Source: an uncultured Bacteroidales bacterium (GTDB lineage Bacteria; Bacteroidota; Bacteroidia; Bacteroidales; UBA932). Taken from it: a DNA stretch of 34,987 nucleotides. Positions 6,969 to 16,360 of the stretch are shown one piece after another. The notes under the pieces are model-generated. The model worked only from the letters and a program-made list of their open reading frames with translations. It was not told the DNA's origin and made no database searches. The DNA is taken from NCBI GenBank assembly GCA_946415345.1, contig CAMKRY010000008.1, positions 1 to 34,987 on the forward strand, in the 5' to 3' direction. Every line of letters begins with the position of its first letter. The stretch's first letter is position 1. The translations under genes and the position numbers were made by a program.

Positions 6969-9365
6969 ATGAAAAAACATTATATATATTTGACTGCCGC
7001 GCTGGCCTTCCTGGCTGCCGCGTGCACTCAGGTGGAACGTGAATCCGAACCCCTCCCGGCTGAGCCGGAGGAGGATCTTGTCATGCCGCCCGTCGTGGAC
7101 GGCTGCTTTGCCGGCCAGGCGATCGTCGAGTTCGACGATGCGATGATCGAGCTCATCGAAAGCGACCTCGAGGCCGGTCTCGTGGAGACCAAATCCCCGT
7201 CGCTGAATGCCGTTCTGGCGGAGCTCGGCATCGTTTCCCTCGAGCGTGTTTTCCCCGATGCGGGCGAGTTTGAGCCCCGTTCCCGCGCCGCCGGTCTGCA
7301 CCGCTTCTACGTGGTGAACTATAGCGAGGACATGCCCGTGACGAAAGCCGTCATGGAACTCTCCGACCTGCCCGGCATCGTCTCCGTGGATCCGGTCCGT
7401 CCGGTCACGCGCCGCACCGTCTTCAACGACCCGCAGCTGAACAAGCAGTGGCACTACAACGGCGCCTCCGCCTCCAAGTCCCATATCAACGTGGAGAAGG
7501 TCTGGACCGATTATACGACCGGCGAAAACCGCGTCATCGTCTGCGTCGTCGACGAGCCGGTGGATCCGACCCATCCCGACCTCAAGGCCAACCTCTGGAA
7601 AGACTCCCAGGGTCGTACAGGCTACAATTTCGCCCGCAGTAACTATGATATGACGATCCGCCCGGAGGACGGAGACGGAGACATCGGTCACGGCACCCAT
7701 GTAGCCGGCACCGTCGCCGCGGTCAACAACAACGGCATCGGCCTCTGCGGCATCGCCGGCGGCAATGCCGCCCAGGGCATCCAGGGCGCCCTTCTGCAGT
7801 CCTGCGCCATCTTCTCCGGCACGAAATACGCTTCGGACTCACGGACTTGTGCCGCCATCAAGTGGGGCGCGGACCATGGTGCCGTCATCTCCCAGAACAG
7901 CTGGGGCTATGGCGCCGACACCAATGACGACGGCAAGGTCTCTTCTTCCGAGCTGGCCGCCTACAAGAAAGAAACCATCTCCAGCGCCATGAAGGCCGCC
8001 ATCGACTATTTCATCAAGAACGCGGGCTGCGACACCAACGGCAACCAGGCTCCTGATTCCCCGATGAAGGGCGGTCTCGTCTTTTTCGCGGCCGGCAACG
8101 AGAATATCGATTACGACATCATCTGCGCCTATGATCCGGTCATCGCCGTCGGCGCATCCCAGCCGAGCGGTGCCAAGGCCAGCTATTCCAACTATGGCAG
8201 CTGGATTGAAATCGCCGCCCCCGGCGGCGAGGGTACTTCTTCCGGAAACTCCATCTGGAGCACCCTCCCCAACAATGTGAGCGGCGGGTCCTCCGGTTAC
8301 GGCGGTTCCGGCTGGGCCGGCACGTCCATGGCCTGCCCGCACGCCAGCGGTGTCGCCGCCCTAATCATCTCCTATTTCGGCCAGGAAGGTTTCACCAACG
8401 AGGATGCGAAAAAGATTCTCTTCGGCGGCCTCGGCGACAAGATCGGCGGCAGCTCGCCCATCGGCAAGCGGCTCGACGCCCTCGCGTCCTTCGAGTGGGC
8501 CCTGCAGAATGGCTATACCGGCCATGAGCAGTCTTCGGACGCCCAGCCTCCGGTCATCACCTTCCAGGAAACGCAGTTCACCGTCCGGGCCCATGAGACG
8601 ATAACGGTCAACTTCCGCGTTACCGACCCCAACCAAGACAGCTTCACGGTGACCCTTGATCCCGGTTCCAGGGCCGTTACCCTCGACCAGGACGAGACCG
8701 GCACCTGGTTCCTGACCCTGGTCGGCCGGAACGACGAGCCCGGTAAGTATTCGGCCGTCGTCACGGCGGAAGATGCAACCGGTCTCTCCAGCTCGGTGAC
8801 CGTCAACTATACGCTCCTTGAGAACCACGCCCCGAAGCCGTCCCAGACAGTCATCACCCGGTACTTCGAAGGCCCGAACCGGAGCTTCGACTTCTACTGC
8901 AACGACCTCTTCACCGACGAAGACGGGGAAGACCTGACCGAGTTCTCCTTCAATCTGGTCGGCGACAAAGTGGTGGCCCTCTATCCGTCCAAGACCGAAG
9001 GCAAGCTCCATATTATCACCAACAAGCCCGGCTTCTGCGAGATCGAAGTGACCGTCAAGGACGCCCTCGGCGCCAAGGGAACCATCCCGATCCGGATTTT
9101 CGTCAAGAATCCAGACCAGGAAGTCGTCTATTCCTACCCGAACCCGGTCACCGACGTGCTCAACGTCCGCATCGATCGCCAGCAGGCGACGACCCTCGTC
9201 GAGGTGTTCAATGCCGCCGGCGGCAAGGTCTATGAAGAGGAAGTCGCCAACGCTTCCTGTTTCGAGCCCATCGCCGTGGCGCTCGGCCATCTGGCTCCCG
9301 GCCGTTATGTCCTCATGGTGACCTGCGACGGCAAGTCGGCCCAACGGAGTTTCGTCAAAATCTGA
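6969..9365 (+). CDS. Subtilisin-like S8 peptidase with lipobox-like signal and C-terminal T9SS sorting domain
   Basis: MKKHYIYLTAALAFLAAACTQ; catalytic motifs VVDEPVDPTHPDL, GHGTHVAGT, GTSMACPHASGVAAL; C-terminus SYPNPVTDVLNVRI...VEVFNAAGGKVYEE...LAPGRYVLMV...KSAQRSFVKI. Confidence 0.9.
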   Translation: MKKHYIYLTAALAFLAAACTQVERESEPLPAEPEEDLVMPPVVDGCFAGQAIVEFDDAMIELIESDLEAGLVETKSPSLNAVLAELGIVSLERVFPDAGEFEPRSRAAGLHRFYVVNYSEDMPVTKAVMELSDLPGIVSVDPVRPVTRRTVFNDPQLNKQWHYNGASASKSHINVEKVWTDYTTGENRVIVCVVDEPVDPTHPDLKANLWKDSQGRTGYNFARSNYDMTIRPEDGDGDIGHGTHVAGTVAAVNNNGIGLCGIAGGNAAQGIQGALLQSCAIFSGTKYASDSRTCAAIKWGADHGAVISQNSWGYGADTNDDGKVSSSELAAYKKETISSAMKAAIDYFIKNAGCDTNGNQAPDSPMKGGLVFFAAGNENIDYDIICAYDPVIAVGASQPSGAKASYSNYGSWIEIAAPGGEGTSSGNSIWSTLPNNVSGGSSGYGGSGWAGTSMACPHASGVAALIISYFGQEGFTNEDAKKILFGGLGDKIGGSSPIGKRLDALASFEWALQNGYTGHEQSSDAQPPVITFQETQFTVRAHETITVNFRVTDPNQDSFTVTLDPGSRAVTLDQDETGTWFLTLVGRNDEPGKYSAVVTAEDATGLSSSVTVNYTLLENHAPKPSQTVITRYFEGPNRSFDFYCNDLFTDEDGEDLTEFSFNLVGDKVVALYPSKTEGKLHIITNKPGFCEIEVTVKDALGAKGTIPIRIFVKNPDQEVVYSYPNPVTDVLNVRIDRQQATTLVEVFNAAGGKVYEEEVANASCFEPIAVALGHLAPGRYVLMVTCDGKSAQRSFVKI

Positions 9366-9378
9366 TGCTGCTGCAGAG

Positions 9379-10239
9379 ATGTGGGTGTTCCTGATCATCG
9401 GATCGGCGATTCTGCTCGGTCTTTATGATGTCGCGAAGAAGCATTCCCTCGCCCGGAATGACGCCCTGACCGTGCTCCTGTGCGCGACGGCGCTGTCGAC
9501 CCTTTTCCTCAGCCCGTGGCTCGTGATGGAGCCGGGAACGGTGCAGGGGCATCTCTGCCTGGTGTTCAAGGCGGTGCTGGTAACCTGCTCCTGGGTGAGC
9601 GGCATGCTGGCCCTCGGTCTCCTTCCCATCACCCTTGTCAGCACGATGAAGGCGTCCCGGCCGGTGCTGGTGCTCATTTTCTCTATCGTCCTGTTTGGCG
9701 AACAGCTCAACGCCTGGCAGTGGGGCGGCTCCGTGCTGGCCCTCGCGGCCATTTTCCTGCTGAGCATCACCGGCAAGAGCGATGGCGTTCAGTTTACCCG
9801 CAGCCGCGGCATTCTCCTGCTGACCCTGTCGATTCTCGCCGGCGTCGCGAGCGCTCTCTACGACAAGCATATCCTGCAGGGACTCCATCTCACGCCGCTG
9901 TTTGTCCAGAGCTGGACCAACCTCTACATCACCCTGCTGCTCCTGCTGTGGATCGCCCTCCGGCGCATGTTCTCCCCGGGGTCCGGCAAGCCCTTCCGGT
10001 GGGACTGGACCCTCGTGCTGATCGCCGTGCTGATCACCGGTGCCGACGCGCTCTATTTCTTCGCGGTCCATACCGACGGCGCGCCCCTGTCGTTGATTTC
10101 CATGATCCGCCGCAGCAGCGTCATCGTGACCTTCATCGCGGGCGCCGTCTTCTTCCGCGAAAAGAACGTCGGCCGCAAGTCCATCGCCATGGCTGTGATG
10201 CTCGTCGCCATGATATTGATTTTCATCGGCAGCAGATAG
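9379..10239 (+). CDS. EamA/DMT-family transporter
   Basis: ~10 hydrophobic helices in two halves; LGLLPITLVSTMKASRPVLVLIFSIVLFGEQLNAWQW and SLISMIRRSSVIVTFIAGAVFFREKN EamA-type motifs. Confidence 0.85.
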   Translation: MWVFLIIGSAILLGLYDVAKKHSLARNDALTVLLCATALSTLFLSPWLVMEPGTVQGHLCLVFKAVLVTCSWVSGMLALGLLPITLVSTMKASRPVLVLIFSIVLFGEQLNAWQWGGSVLALAAIFLLSITGKSDGVQFTRSRGILLLTLSILAGVASALYDKHILQGLHLTPLFVQSWTNLYITLLLLLWIALRRMFSPGSGKPFRWDWTLVLIAVLITGADALYFFAVHTDGAPLSLISMIRRSSVIVTFIAGAVFFREKNVGRKSIAMAVMLVAMILIFIGSR

Positions 10240-10261
10240 GCGGTTCGTCGCAAGGAAAAGC

Positions 10262-10290
10262 AGCGGAAAGAATACCCTTTCCGCTTTTTT
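10262..10290 (+). terminator. Intrinsic terminator after DMT transporter
   Basis: agcggaaag-AATACC-ctttccgct followed by T-run. Confidence 0.85.
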
Positions 10291-10293
10291 TAT

Positions 10294-10301
10294 TATATTT
10301 G
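10294..10301 (+). promoter_or_regulatory. -7 promoter element TATATTTG for malQ
   Basis: TAnnTTTG consensus 30 nt upstream of ATG 10331. Confidence 0.5.
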
Positions 10302-10330
10302 TGAGAAACTGTAACCAATAAGCTCAAAAT

Positions 10331-12931
10331 ATGAAAATCCGCATTTCCATCCAGTACAATACCGCCTGGGGCGAGGAGGTCGTTCTCGCAGCCGGGAAGA
10401 AAGTCTATCCGATGGAGTTTACCTTCGGCGGCCTCTGGCAGGCCACCTTGCCCGGATCCGCCCTCAAGGACGGCCAGCTCTATGGTTTCCGCATCGTCCG
10501 CGGCAGCGAAACCGTCCGCACGGAATGGCGCAAGCACCGTTTTACCGCTCCGGCGACGGCCCCCAAAGACGCTGTCATTCTCCGCGAGCGCTGGATCGAC
10601 CGCCCGGCTAACTCCGCCTTCTGGAGCAGCGCCTTCACGGACGTCATTTTCCGCCGGGATAAGGATGTGCATAAGGCTGTTGACGGGAATCTGACCCTGC
10701 GCGTCCCTGCGGCGGAGGTCCGTCCCGGCGAAGCCGTCGGCATCGTCGGCAGCGGCAAGGCCCTCGGCGACTGGAAGAAAGCCAAGCTCCTTTCCGACGC
10801 GGAGTTCCCGTGGTGGAGCATCACCCTCAACGTGAAGGAACCCTTCTCTTATAAATTCGTCATCGCGGACCGCAAGACCGGCGAAATCCGCCTCTGGGAG
10901 AACGGTTCGAACCACTGCTTCGCTGAAATCCCGGGCGCCGGCGTGCATGTCATCGATGCGGCCGAGGCTCCGGTGTTCCCGACGCTGCCCTGGCGCGGCG
11001 CGGGCGTTGCCGTTCCGGTCTTCTCCCTCCGCACGGAGGACGGCTACGGCGTCGGTGAGTTCAACGATATCAAAAAGCTCGTCGACTGGGCGGAAAAGAC
11101 CGGCCAGAACGTGATCCAGCTGCTTCCGGTCAATGATACGACCATGACCCACAAGTGGCAGGATTCCTACCCTTACAACGCCGTTTCCTCCTTCGCGCTG
11201 CATCCGCAGTTCCTCAACCTGCAGGCCATCGGCATCAAGGCCGATGCCAGGTTCAAGGCCCGCCGCGCCGAGCTCAACGCCCTGCCGAAGATCGACTATG
11301 AGGCCGTGAACGACGAGAAACTCGCCTATGCCCGCAAGGCCTTCGAAAAGGCTGCCGCCGACCTCGAATCCCCGGCCTACAAGGCCTTCGTCGAAGAGGA
11401 CAAAATCTGGCTCCTCCCGTACGCCGCCTTCTGCGTTCTGCGCGATCAGAACGGCACCGCCGACTTCTCCAAGTGGGGTTCCATGGCCAAGTACAGCCCC
11501 AAGAAACTGCACGATTTCGTCGCGGCGAATCAGAAGGACGTCGATTTCTACTGCTGGCTGCAGTATCAGCTCGATATCCAGCTCAAGGATGCCGTCGCCT
11601 ACGCCCACAAGCACAATGTCGCCCTCAAGGGTGACCTCCCGATCGGCGTGAGCCGGACCAGTGCCGACGCCTGGACGTTCCCCGAGCTCTTCCACATGGA
11701 TTCCCAGGCCGGTGCACCGCCGGATGCCTTCTCCGTCAACGGACAGAACTGGGGTTTCCCGACATACAACTGGGAGAAAATGGCCGAGACCGGCTTTGCC
11801 TGGTGGAAAGCCCGCCTCCGCAAGATGAACGCCTACTTCGACGCCTTCCGCATCGACCACATCCTCGGCTTCTTCCGCATCTGGGAGATTCCGCTCCATG
11901 CCGTCCACGGCCTTCTGGGGCACTTCAACCCCGCCCTGCCGTACTCGGCGGATGAGCTCCGCGGCCGCGGCTTCGACGTCAGCAACGGCGCTTTCGTGAA
12001 CCCGCTGATCAGCGACTGGTCCCTCGAGGAAATCTTCGGCGACCTTGCCGGCGAAGTGCGCACGAAATACATCCGCGACGGGAAGCTCGTTCCCGCGGTG
12101 GACACCCAACGGAAGGTTCTGGAGAAATTCACCGGCGACGACCCGAAATCCTGCCGCCTGCGCGACGGCCTGATGGGCCTGCTGGAGGATGTCCTTTTCA
12201 TCGAGGACCCGCGCCACAAGGGCTACTACCACCCGCGCATCTCCGGCCAGTTCACGCTCAGCTTCCGCGCCCTCGACGGCTGGCTGAAGGACAGTTTCAA
12301 CGCTCTCTACAACGAGTTCTTCTACCGTCGCCACAACGACTTCTGGAAGGACTCCGCCTACCGGAAACTCCCGTCCCTGCTTCGCTCCACGGGCATGCTC
12401 GCCTGCGGTGAGGACCTTGGCATGATCCCGGACTGCGTGCCGGACACCATGGCCGACCTCAACATCCTCTCGCTGGAGATCCAGCGCATGCCTAAGGCGG
12501 TTACCGAGACCTTCGGCAACCCGGCCGCCTATCCGTACTGGTGCGTCTGCGCGACGGGTACGCACGATACGTCCCCGCTCCGCGCCTGGTGGGAGGAAGA
12601 CCGCGAGGCGACGCAGCTCTTCTACAACACGATGCTCCACGAGGGCGGCGAGGCTCCGTACTTCTGCGAGCCGTGGGTGGCCGAGCGCGTGGTCCGCGAC
12701 CATATGAACTGCCCCGCCATGCTGACGATCCTGCCGCTGCAGGACTACCTCGCCACAGACGGCGAAGTCCGCTTCAATGGCGATCCGGCCGAGGAACGCA
12801 TCAACGTGCCGGCGATTCCGCGCTACTACTGGCGCTATCGCCTCCACTGCACAATTGAGTCCCTCGTGGAGAACGAAGGACTCTGCAGCAATATCAGATC
12901 AATGATTCTCGGGGGCGGCCGCGGCTGTTAG
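10331..12931 (+). CDS. malQ: 4-alpha-glucanotransferase (GH77, DPE2-like) with N-terminal CBM20-like starch-binding domains
   Basis: LRTEDGYGVGEFNDIKKLVDWA, LLPVNDTTMTHKWQDSYPYN, LKGDLPIGVSRTSADAWTFPELF, FRIDHILGFFRIWEIP, ACGEDLGMIPDCVPDTM; N-terminal CBM20-like GLWQATLP... and VGSGKALGDWKKAKLL...WWSITLNV. Confidence 0.93.
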   Translation: MKIRISIQYNTAWGEEVVLAAGKKVYPMEFTFGGLWQATLPGSALKDGQLYGFRIVRGSETVRTEWRKHRFTAPATAPKDAVILRERWIDRPANSAFWSSAFTDVIFRRDKDVHKAVDGNLTLRVPAAEVRPGEAVGIVGSGKALGDWKKAKLLSDAEFPWWSITLNVKEPFSYKFVIADRKTGEIRLWENGSNHCFAEIPGAGVHVIDAAEAPVFPTLPWRGAGVAVPVFSLRTEDGYGVGEFNDIKKLVDWAEKTGQNVIQLLPVNDTTMTHKWQDSYPYNAVSSFALHPQFLNLQAIGIKADARFKARRAELNALPKIDYEAVNDEKLAYARKAFEKAAADLESPAYKAFVEEDKIWLLPYAAFCVLRDQNGTADFSKWGSMAKYSPKKLHDFVAANQKDVDFYCWLQYQLDIQLKDAVAYAHKHNVALKGDLPIGVSRTSADAWTFPELFHMDSQAGAPPDAFSVNGQNWGFPTYNWEKMAETGFAWWKARLRKMNAYFDAFRIDHILGFFRIWEIPLHAVHGLLGHFNPALPYSADELRGRGFDVSNGAFVNPLISDWSLEEIFGDLAGEVRTKYIRDGKLVPAVDTQRKVLEKFTGDDPKSCRLRDGLMGLLEDVLFIEDPRHKGYYHPRISGQFTLSFRALDGWLKDSFNALYNEFFYRRHNDFWKDSAYRKLPSLLRSTGMLACGEDLGMIPDCVPDTMADLNILSLEIQRMPKAVTETFGNPAAYPYWCVCATGTHDTSPLRAWWEEDREATQLFYNTMLHEGGEAPYFCEPWVAERVVRDHMNCPAMLTILPLQDYLATDGEVRFNGDPAEERINVPAIPRYYWRYRLHCTIESLVENEGLCSNIRSMILGGGRGC

Positions 12932-12932
12932 G

Positions 12933-13682
12933 CTACCGTTCCATCCAGTTGATGAACGCGTCGGCGCGTGCACGACTGACCGTCAGGTCCGTGCAGGCGT
13001 CGATGTCTTTTTTCAGAGCGATGCGGAAGCGTCCGCCGATGAGTTTTCCCATGCTCTCGATGGCCTGCTCGTTGATGATGCAGGAGCGGGAGATGCGGAA
13101 GAAGAGGTTGGGGTCGATGTTGCCCTCGATGGTGTCGAGGGAGTCGTCCAACACGAAACTCTTGTTCTCGAAGGTGACGAGATAGGAGTTCTTGGCTTCG
13201 GAATAGAAATAGGCGATGTTACGCACCTCGACGGGCACAATCTGGTCGTTGAGGCGGATGAGAAGGCGCTCCCGCGGGTTGATAATCCGGGCGGGTTCGC
13301 CGACGGCGAGGCGCTCTTTCGCCCGTCCGACGGCCCGTTTCATGCTCTCGGGGTCGAGCGGCTTGAGCAGGTAGTCCAGCGCCTCGGCCTCGAAGGCCTT
13401 GACCGCATATTCGCTGTAAGCGGTCGTCATGATGACATGGGCGGTGACGGTCACCTGCTTGAAGATGTCGAAGCTGTTGCCGTCGGACAGTTCGACGTCC
13501 ATGAAGATGAGATCCGGGGCGAGCGGATCATCCCCGGCGTGGGTTTGCAGGAATTCGACAGAATCCTTCACGGAACTGGTCTCGCCGACCACGGTAATCT
13601 CCGGGAAGAGGTTGTGAAGCATTCCCTTCAGATTCTGGCGGGCGATGGGTTCGTCTTCGATGATGAGTACTTTGATATCCAT
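12933..13682 (-). CDS. LytTR-family response regulator
   Basis: IKVLIIEDEPIARQNLKGML, PDLIFMDVELSDGNSFDIF, YLLKPLDPESM, C-terminal LytTR-like NPRERLLIRLNDQIVPVEVRNIAYFYSEAKNSYLVTFENKSFVLDDSL. Confidence 0.93.
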   Translation of the reverse strand: MDIKVLIIEDEPIARQNLKGMLHNLFPEITVVGETSSVKDSVEFLQTHAGDDPLAPDLIFMDVELSDGNSFDIFKQVTVTAHVIMTTAYSEYAVKAFEAEALDYLLKPLDPESMKRAVGRAKERLAVGEPARIINPRERLLIRLNDQIVPVEVRNIAYFYSEAKNSYLVTFENKSFVLDDSLDTIEGNIDPNLFFRISRSCIINEQAIESMGKLIGGRFRIALKKDIDACTDLTVSRARADAFINWMER

Positions 13683-13702
13683 AGGGTATCGGTGCTTTGG
13701 TG

Positions 13703-14827
13703 TTAGTCAAGTAAGGGAACGCGGACGGTGAAGTGCTCCCCGTCGCGGATGATTTCTATGTCGCGTTCGGAAATGTCCTGGTAACGGGATTGGATATAGT
13801 GCAACCCGACACCGGTAGACGGGGCGGGGGAGGTGCGGGGGCGGATGTTGTTGCGGATGGTGAGCCAGCCTTTTTCGCTGGTGAGCTCGATGTCGAGCGG
13901 CTGCTCCTTCGAGAAGGCGTTGTGCTTGGTGGCGTTCTCGAGAAGGATCTGCAGCGAGCAGGGGACGATGCGGGTGCGGAGATCCTCGTCGCGGACGGTG
14001 GTGTGGACCCGGATGGAATCGGGGAAGCGGACCGACAGCAGCTGGATGTAGTCCCGGGCGAAGTTCCGCTCGTCCTCGAGGTATACAAGGCTTTCCTTCT
14101 CGTGGACCGTCATGTAGCGGTAGAGCTGGGACAGGCGGCGGAGATAGTCCTTCGCCGCTTTGTTTTCCGGCTCGATCAGTCCGTCGAGGATGTTGAGGGA
14201 GTTGAACAGGAAGTGCGGATTGACGAGGTTCTTGAGCGTGGCGTAACGGAGGTCGGCGCGGTGGCCGAGCTCGCGCTCGTGCATGGCCACGCCGTAGAGG
14301 ACCACGGCGAAAAAGACCGCGAAGAGCACGGCGACGACGTCCACGACGGCTGAAGGGGCCAGGTCGAGGCCCGAGACGGTGAATCCCTCCGATTTGAGGC
14401 TCGCGGCCATGCGGACCAGAAAGACGCAGATGATGGCGAAGATCAGGATGCCGACGCGCCCGCGGGAAAGACGGATGTACCACGCACGGGGGAGGCGGCC
14501 GGTGCACCAGTAGAGGAGCCAGCCGATGAGTTCCGTGGTGAGGATGGTCGCAATCGTGTTGGGGACCCAATCCGCTTCCATGAACAGGTCGAACAGCCGC
14601 GCCAGGGAGGTGCCGAGCAGGAAGCCGCCGATGTTGACGAAGATGATGGCGAAGGCCGTCGCTTCGACGCGGAGCTCGCGGCTGGTGCAGATGATGACGG
14701 TCATCACCATGGTCATCAGGGTCAGCAGGATGGTGTCCGGCACGCCGACCCGGGCGCACAGGGCGCAGACGGCTCCGTGGAGCACCGCGAACAGGTGAAT
14801 GACGTATGAAAGCCGCAATTTCCGCAT
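13703..14827 (-). CDS. LytS-like membrane histidine kinase (His_kinase family)
   Basis: Multiple TM helices then LKNLVNPHFLFNSLNILDGLIEPENKAAKDYLRRLSQLYRYM, LLENATKHNAF, TGVGLHYIQSRYQ; adjacent to LytTR regulator. Start uncertain (14842 or 14827). Confidence 0.9.
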   Translation of the reverse strand: MRKLRLSYVIHLFAVLHGAVCALCARVGVPDTILLTLMTMVMTVIICTSRELRVEATAFAIIFVNIGGFLLGTSLARLFDLFMEADWVPNTIATILTTELIGWLLYWCTGRLPRAWYIRLSRGRVGILIFAIICVFLVRMAASLKSEGFTVSGLDLAPSAVVDVVAVLFAVFFAVVLYGVAMHERELGHRADLRYATLKNLVNPHFLFNSLNILDGLIEPENKAAKDYLRRLSQLYRYMTVHEKESLVYLEDERNFARDYIQLLSVRFPDSIRVHTTVRDEDLRTRIVPCSLQILLENATKHNAFSKEQPLDIELTSEKGWLTIRNNIRPRTSPAPSTGVGLHYIQSRYQDISERDIEIIRDGEHFTVRVPLLD

Positions 14828-14921
14828 GTCAAATCGAAACACTGCGAAATTACTTTATTTGCACCAAAAAAACAAATTTTCCGTTCGTCGGAAAATACGT
14901 GCGCTCTGTCCGTCGAATTCC

Positions 14922-14952
14922 TCAAATCGCGCTCGGATAGCGTCAAATCGCG
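14922..14952. promoter_or_regulatory. Direct repeat TCAAATCGCG x2 (start-to-start 21 bp), candidate LytTR operator
   Basis: tcaaatcgcg at 14922-14931 and 14943-14952, just upstream of TATATTTG 14963-14970. Confidence 0.55.
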
Positions 14953-14962
14953 AAATTATTAT

Positions 14963-14970
14963 TATATTTG
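14963..14970 (+). promoter_or_regulatory. -7 promoter element TATATTTG for transporter/susC operon
   Basis: TAnnTTTG consensus upstream of ATG 14997; no TTG at the expected -33 position. Confidence 0.55.
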
Positions 14971-14996
14971 TTTGATAAAACCGCAAATGTAAAACT

Positions 14997-16334
14997 ATGG
15001 CCAATCGCAAACTGTCCTTCTGGGACATGTTCAATTTGTCCTTCGGCTTTTTCGGAGTGCAGATTGCCTATGCCCTGCAGAGTGCCAACATCAGCCGTAT
15101 CTTTGCGACGCTCGGTGCCGACCCGCACCAGCTGAGCTTTTTCTGGATTCTTCCCCCGCTCATGGGTATGATCGTTCAGCCGCTGATCGGCAAGTTCTCC
15201 GACAAGACCTGGAACAAGATGGGCCGCCGCAAGCCTTATCTTCTCATCGGTGCCATCATCGCCGTCCTGGTGATGATTCTCCTGCCGAACGCCGGCAGTC
15301 TCGGCTTGTCGACATCCTACGTCCTGCTGGGCCTGAATTCCGCCATGTGGTTCGGTCTCTTCGCCCTCATTTTCCTCGACACCTCCATCAATGTGGCCAT
15401 GCAGCCCTTCAAGATGATGGTCGGTGACATGGTAACCGAGGAGCAGAAGACCCAGGCCTACTCCATCCAGAGTTTCCTCTGCAACGCCGGCCAGCTGGTC
15501 GGCTGCCTGGCTCCGTTCCTGCTGACGTCCATCGGCGTCGCCAATGAGGCCCCCGAGGGCGTGATTCCGGATTCCGTCATCTATTCCTTCTACGCCGGTG
15601 CCGTCATCCTCATCCTCTGCGTCGTCTATACCTTCATGAAGGTCAAGGAGATGCCGCCGAAGGAGTACGCCGAATTCCACGGCATCGACTTGGACGCCCC
15701 GAAGGAAGAAGGCGGCGGCAACCTCTTCAAGCTGCTGGTCAAGGCCCCGAAGACCTTCTGGCAGGTCGGTCTCGTGCAGTTCTTCTGCTGGGCGGCCTTC
15801 CTTTATATGTGGAACTACAGCCCCGGCACCATCGCCGCGAACTGCTGGAACACGACCGATACCGCTTCCGCGGATTATCAGGCTGCCGGCAACTGGGTGG
15901 GCGTCGTTTTCGCCTTCCAGGCCGTGGGCGCCGTGCTCTGGGCTCTCGTCCTCCCGAAGTTCAAGACCGTCAAACTCGGTTACATCGTCAGCCTGCTGAT
16001 CGGTGCCGCTGGCTTCGCCTCGCTGCTCTTCCTGCATGACAAATACGCCATCTGCGTTTCCTATACCCTGATCGGCATGGCCTGGGCCGCGATGCTCGCC
16101 TATCCGTTTACGCTGCTCACCAACGCCCTGGAGGGCAATCCTTACATGGGCAGCTACCTCGGCCTGTTTAACTGCACGATCTGCCTGCCGCAGATTGTCG
16201 CAGCGGCAACGGGCGGCGCCGTCCTCCATTTGCTGGGCAGCGCACAGCCGCGGATGATGCTGATGGCCGGTATTTTCCTTGTCGCCGCAGCCTGCTGCGT
16301 GCCGCTGGTGAATACGAAAAAATCAACCAATTAA
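14997..16334 (+). CDS. MFS (SLC45-like) maltose/malto-oligosaccharide transporter
   Basis: FWDMFNLSFGFFGVQIAYALQSANISRIFATLGADPH, GMIVQPLIGKFSDKTWNKMGRRKPYLLIGAI; 12-TM pattern. Confidence 0.88.
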   Translation: MANRKLSFWDMFNLSFGFFGVQIAYALQSANISRIFATLGADPHQLSFFWILPPLMGMIVQPLIGKFSDKTWNKMGRRKPYLLIGAIIAVLVMILLPNAGSLGLSTSYVLLGLNSAMWFGLFALIFLDTSINVAMQPFKMMVGDMVTEEQKTQAYSIQSFLCNAGQLVGCLAPFLLTSIGVANEAPEGVIPDSVIYSFYAGAVILILCVVYTFMKVKEMPPKEYAEFHGIDLDAPKEEGGGNLFKLLVKAPKTFWQVGLVQFFCWAAFLYMWNYSPGTIAANCWNTTDTASADYQAAGNWVGVVFAFQAVGAVLWALVLPKFKTVKLGYIVSLLIGAAGFASLLFLHDKYAICVSYTLIGMAWAAMLAYPFTLLTNALEGNPYMGSYLGLFNCTICLPQIVAAATGGAVLHLLGSAQPRMMLMAGIFLVAAACCVPLVNTKKSTN

Positions 16335-16360
16335 TATATTTAACTAACTACAACCTCTCA

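Noticed and set aside
10223-12847. 874-aa minus-strand ORF
   Set aside because: Antisense to malQ; compositional artefact.
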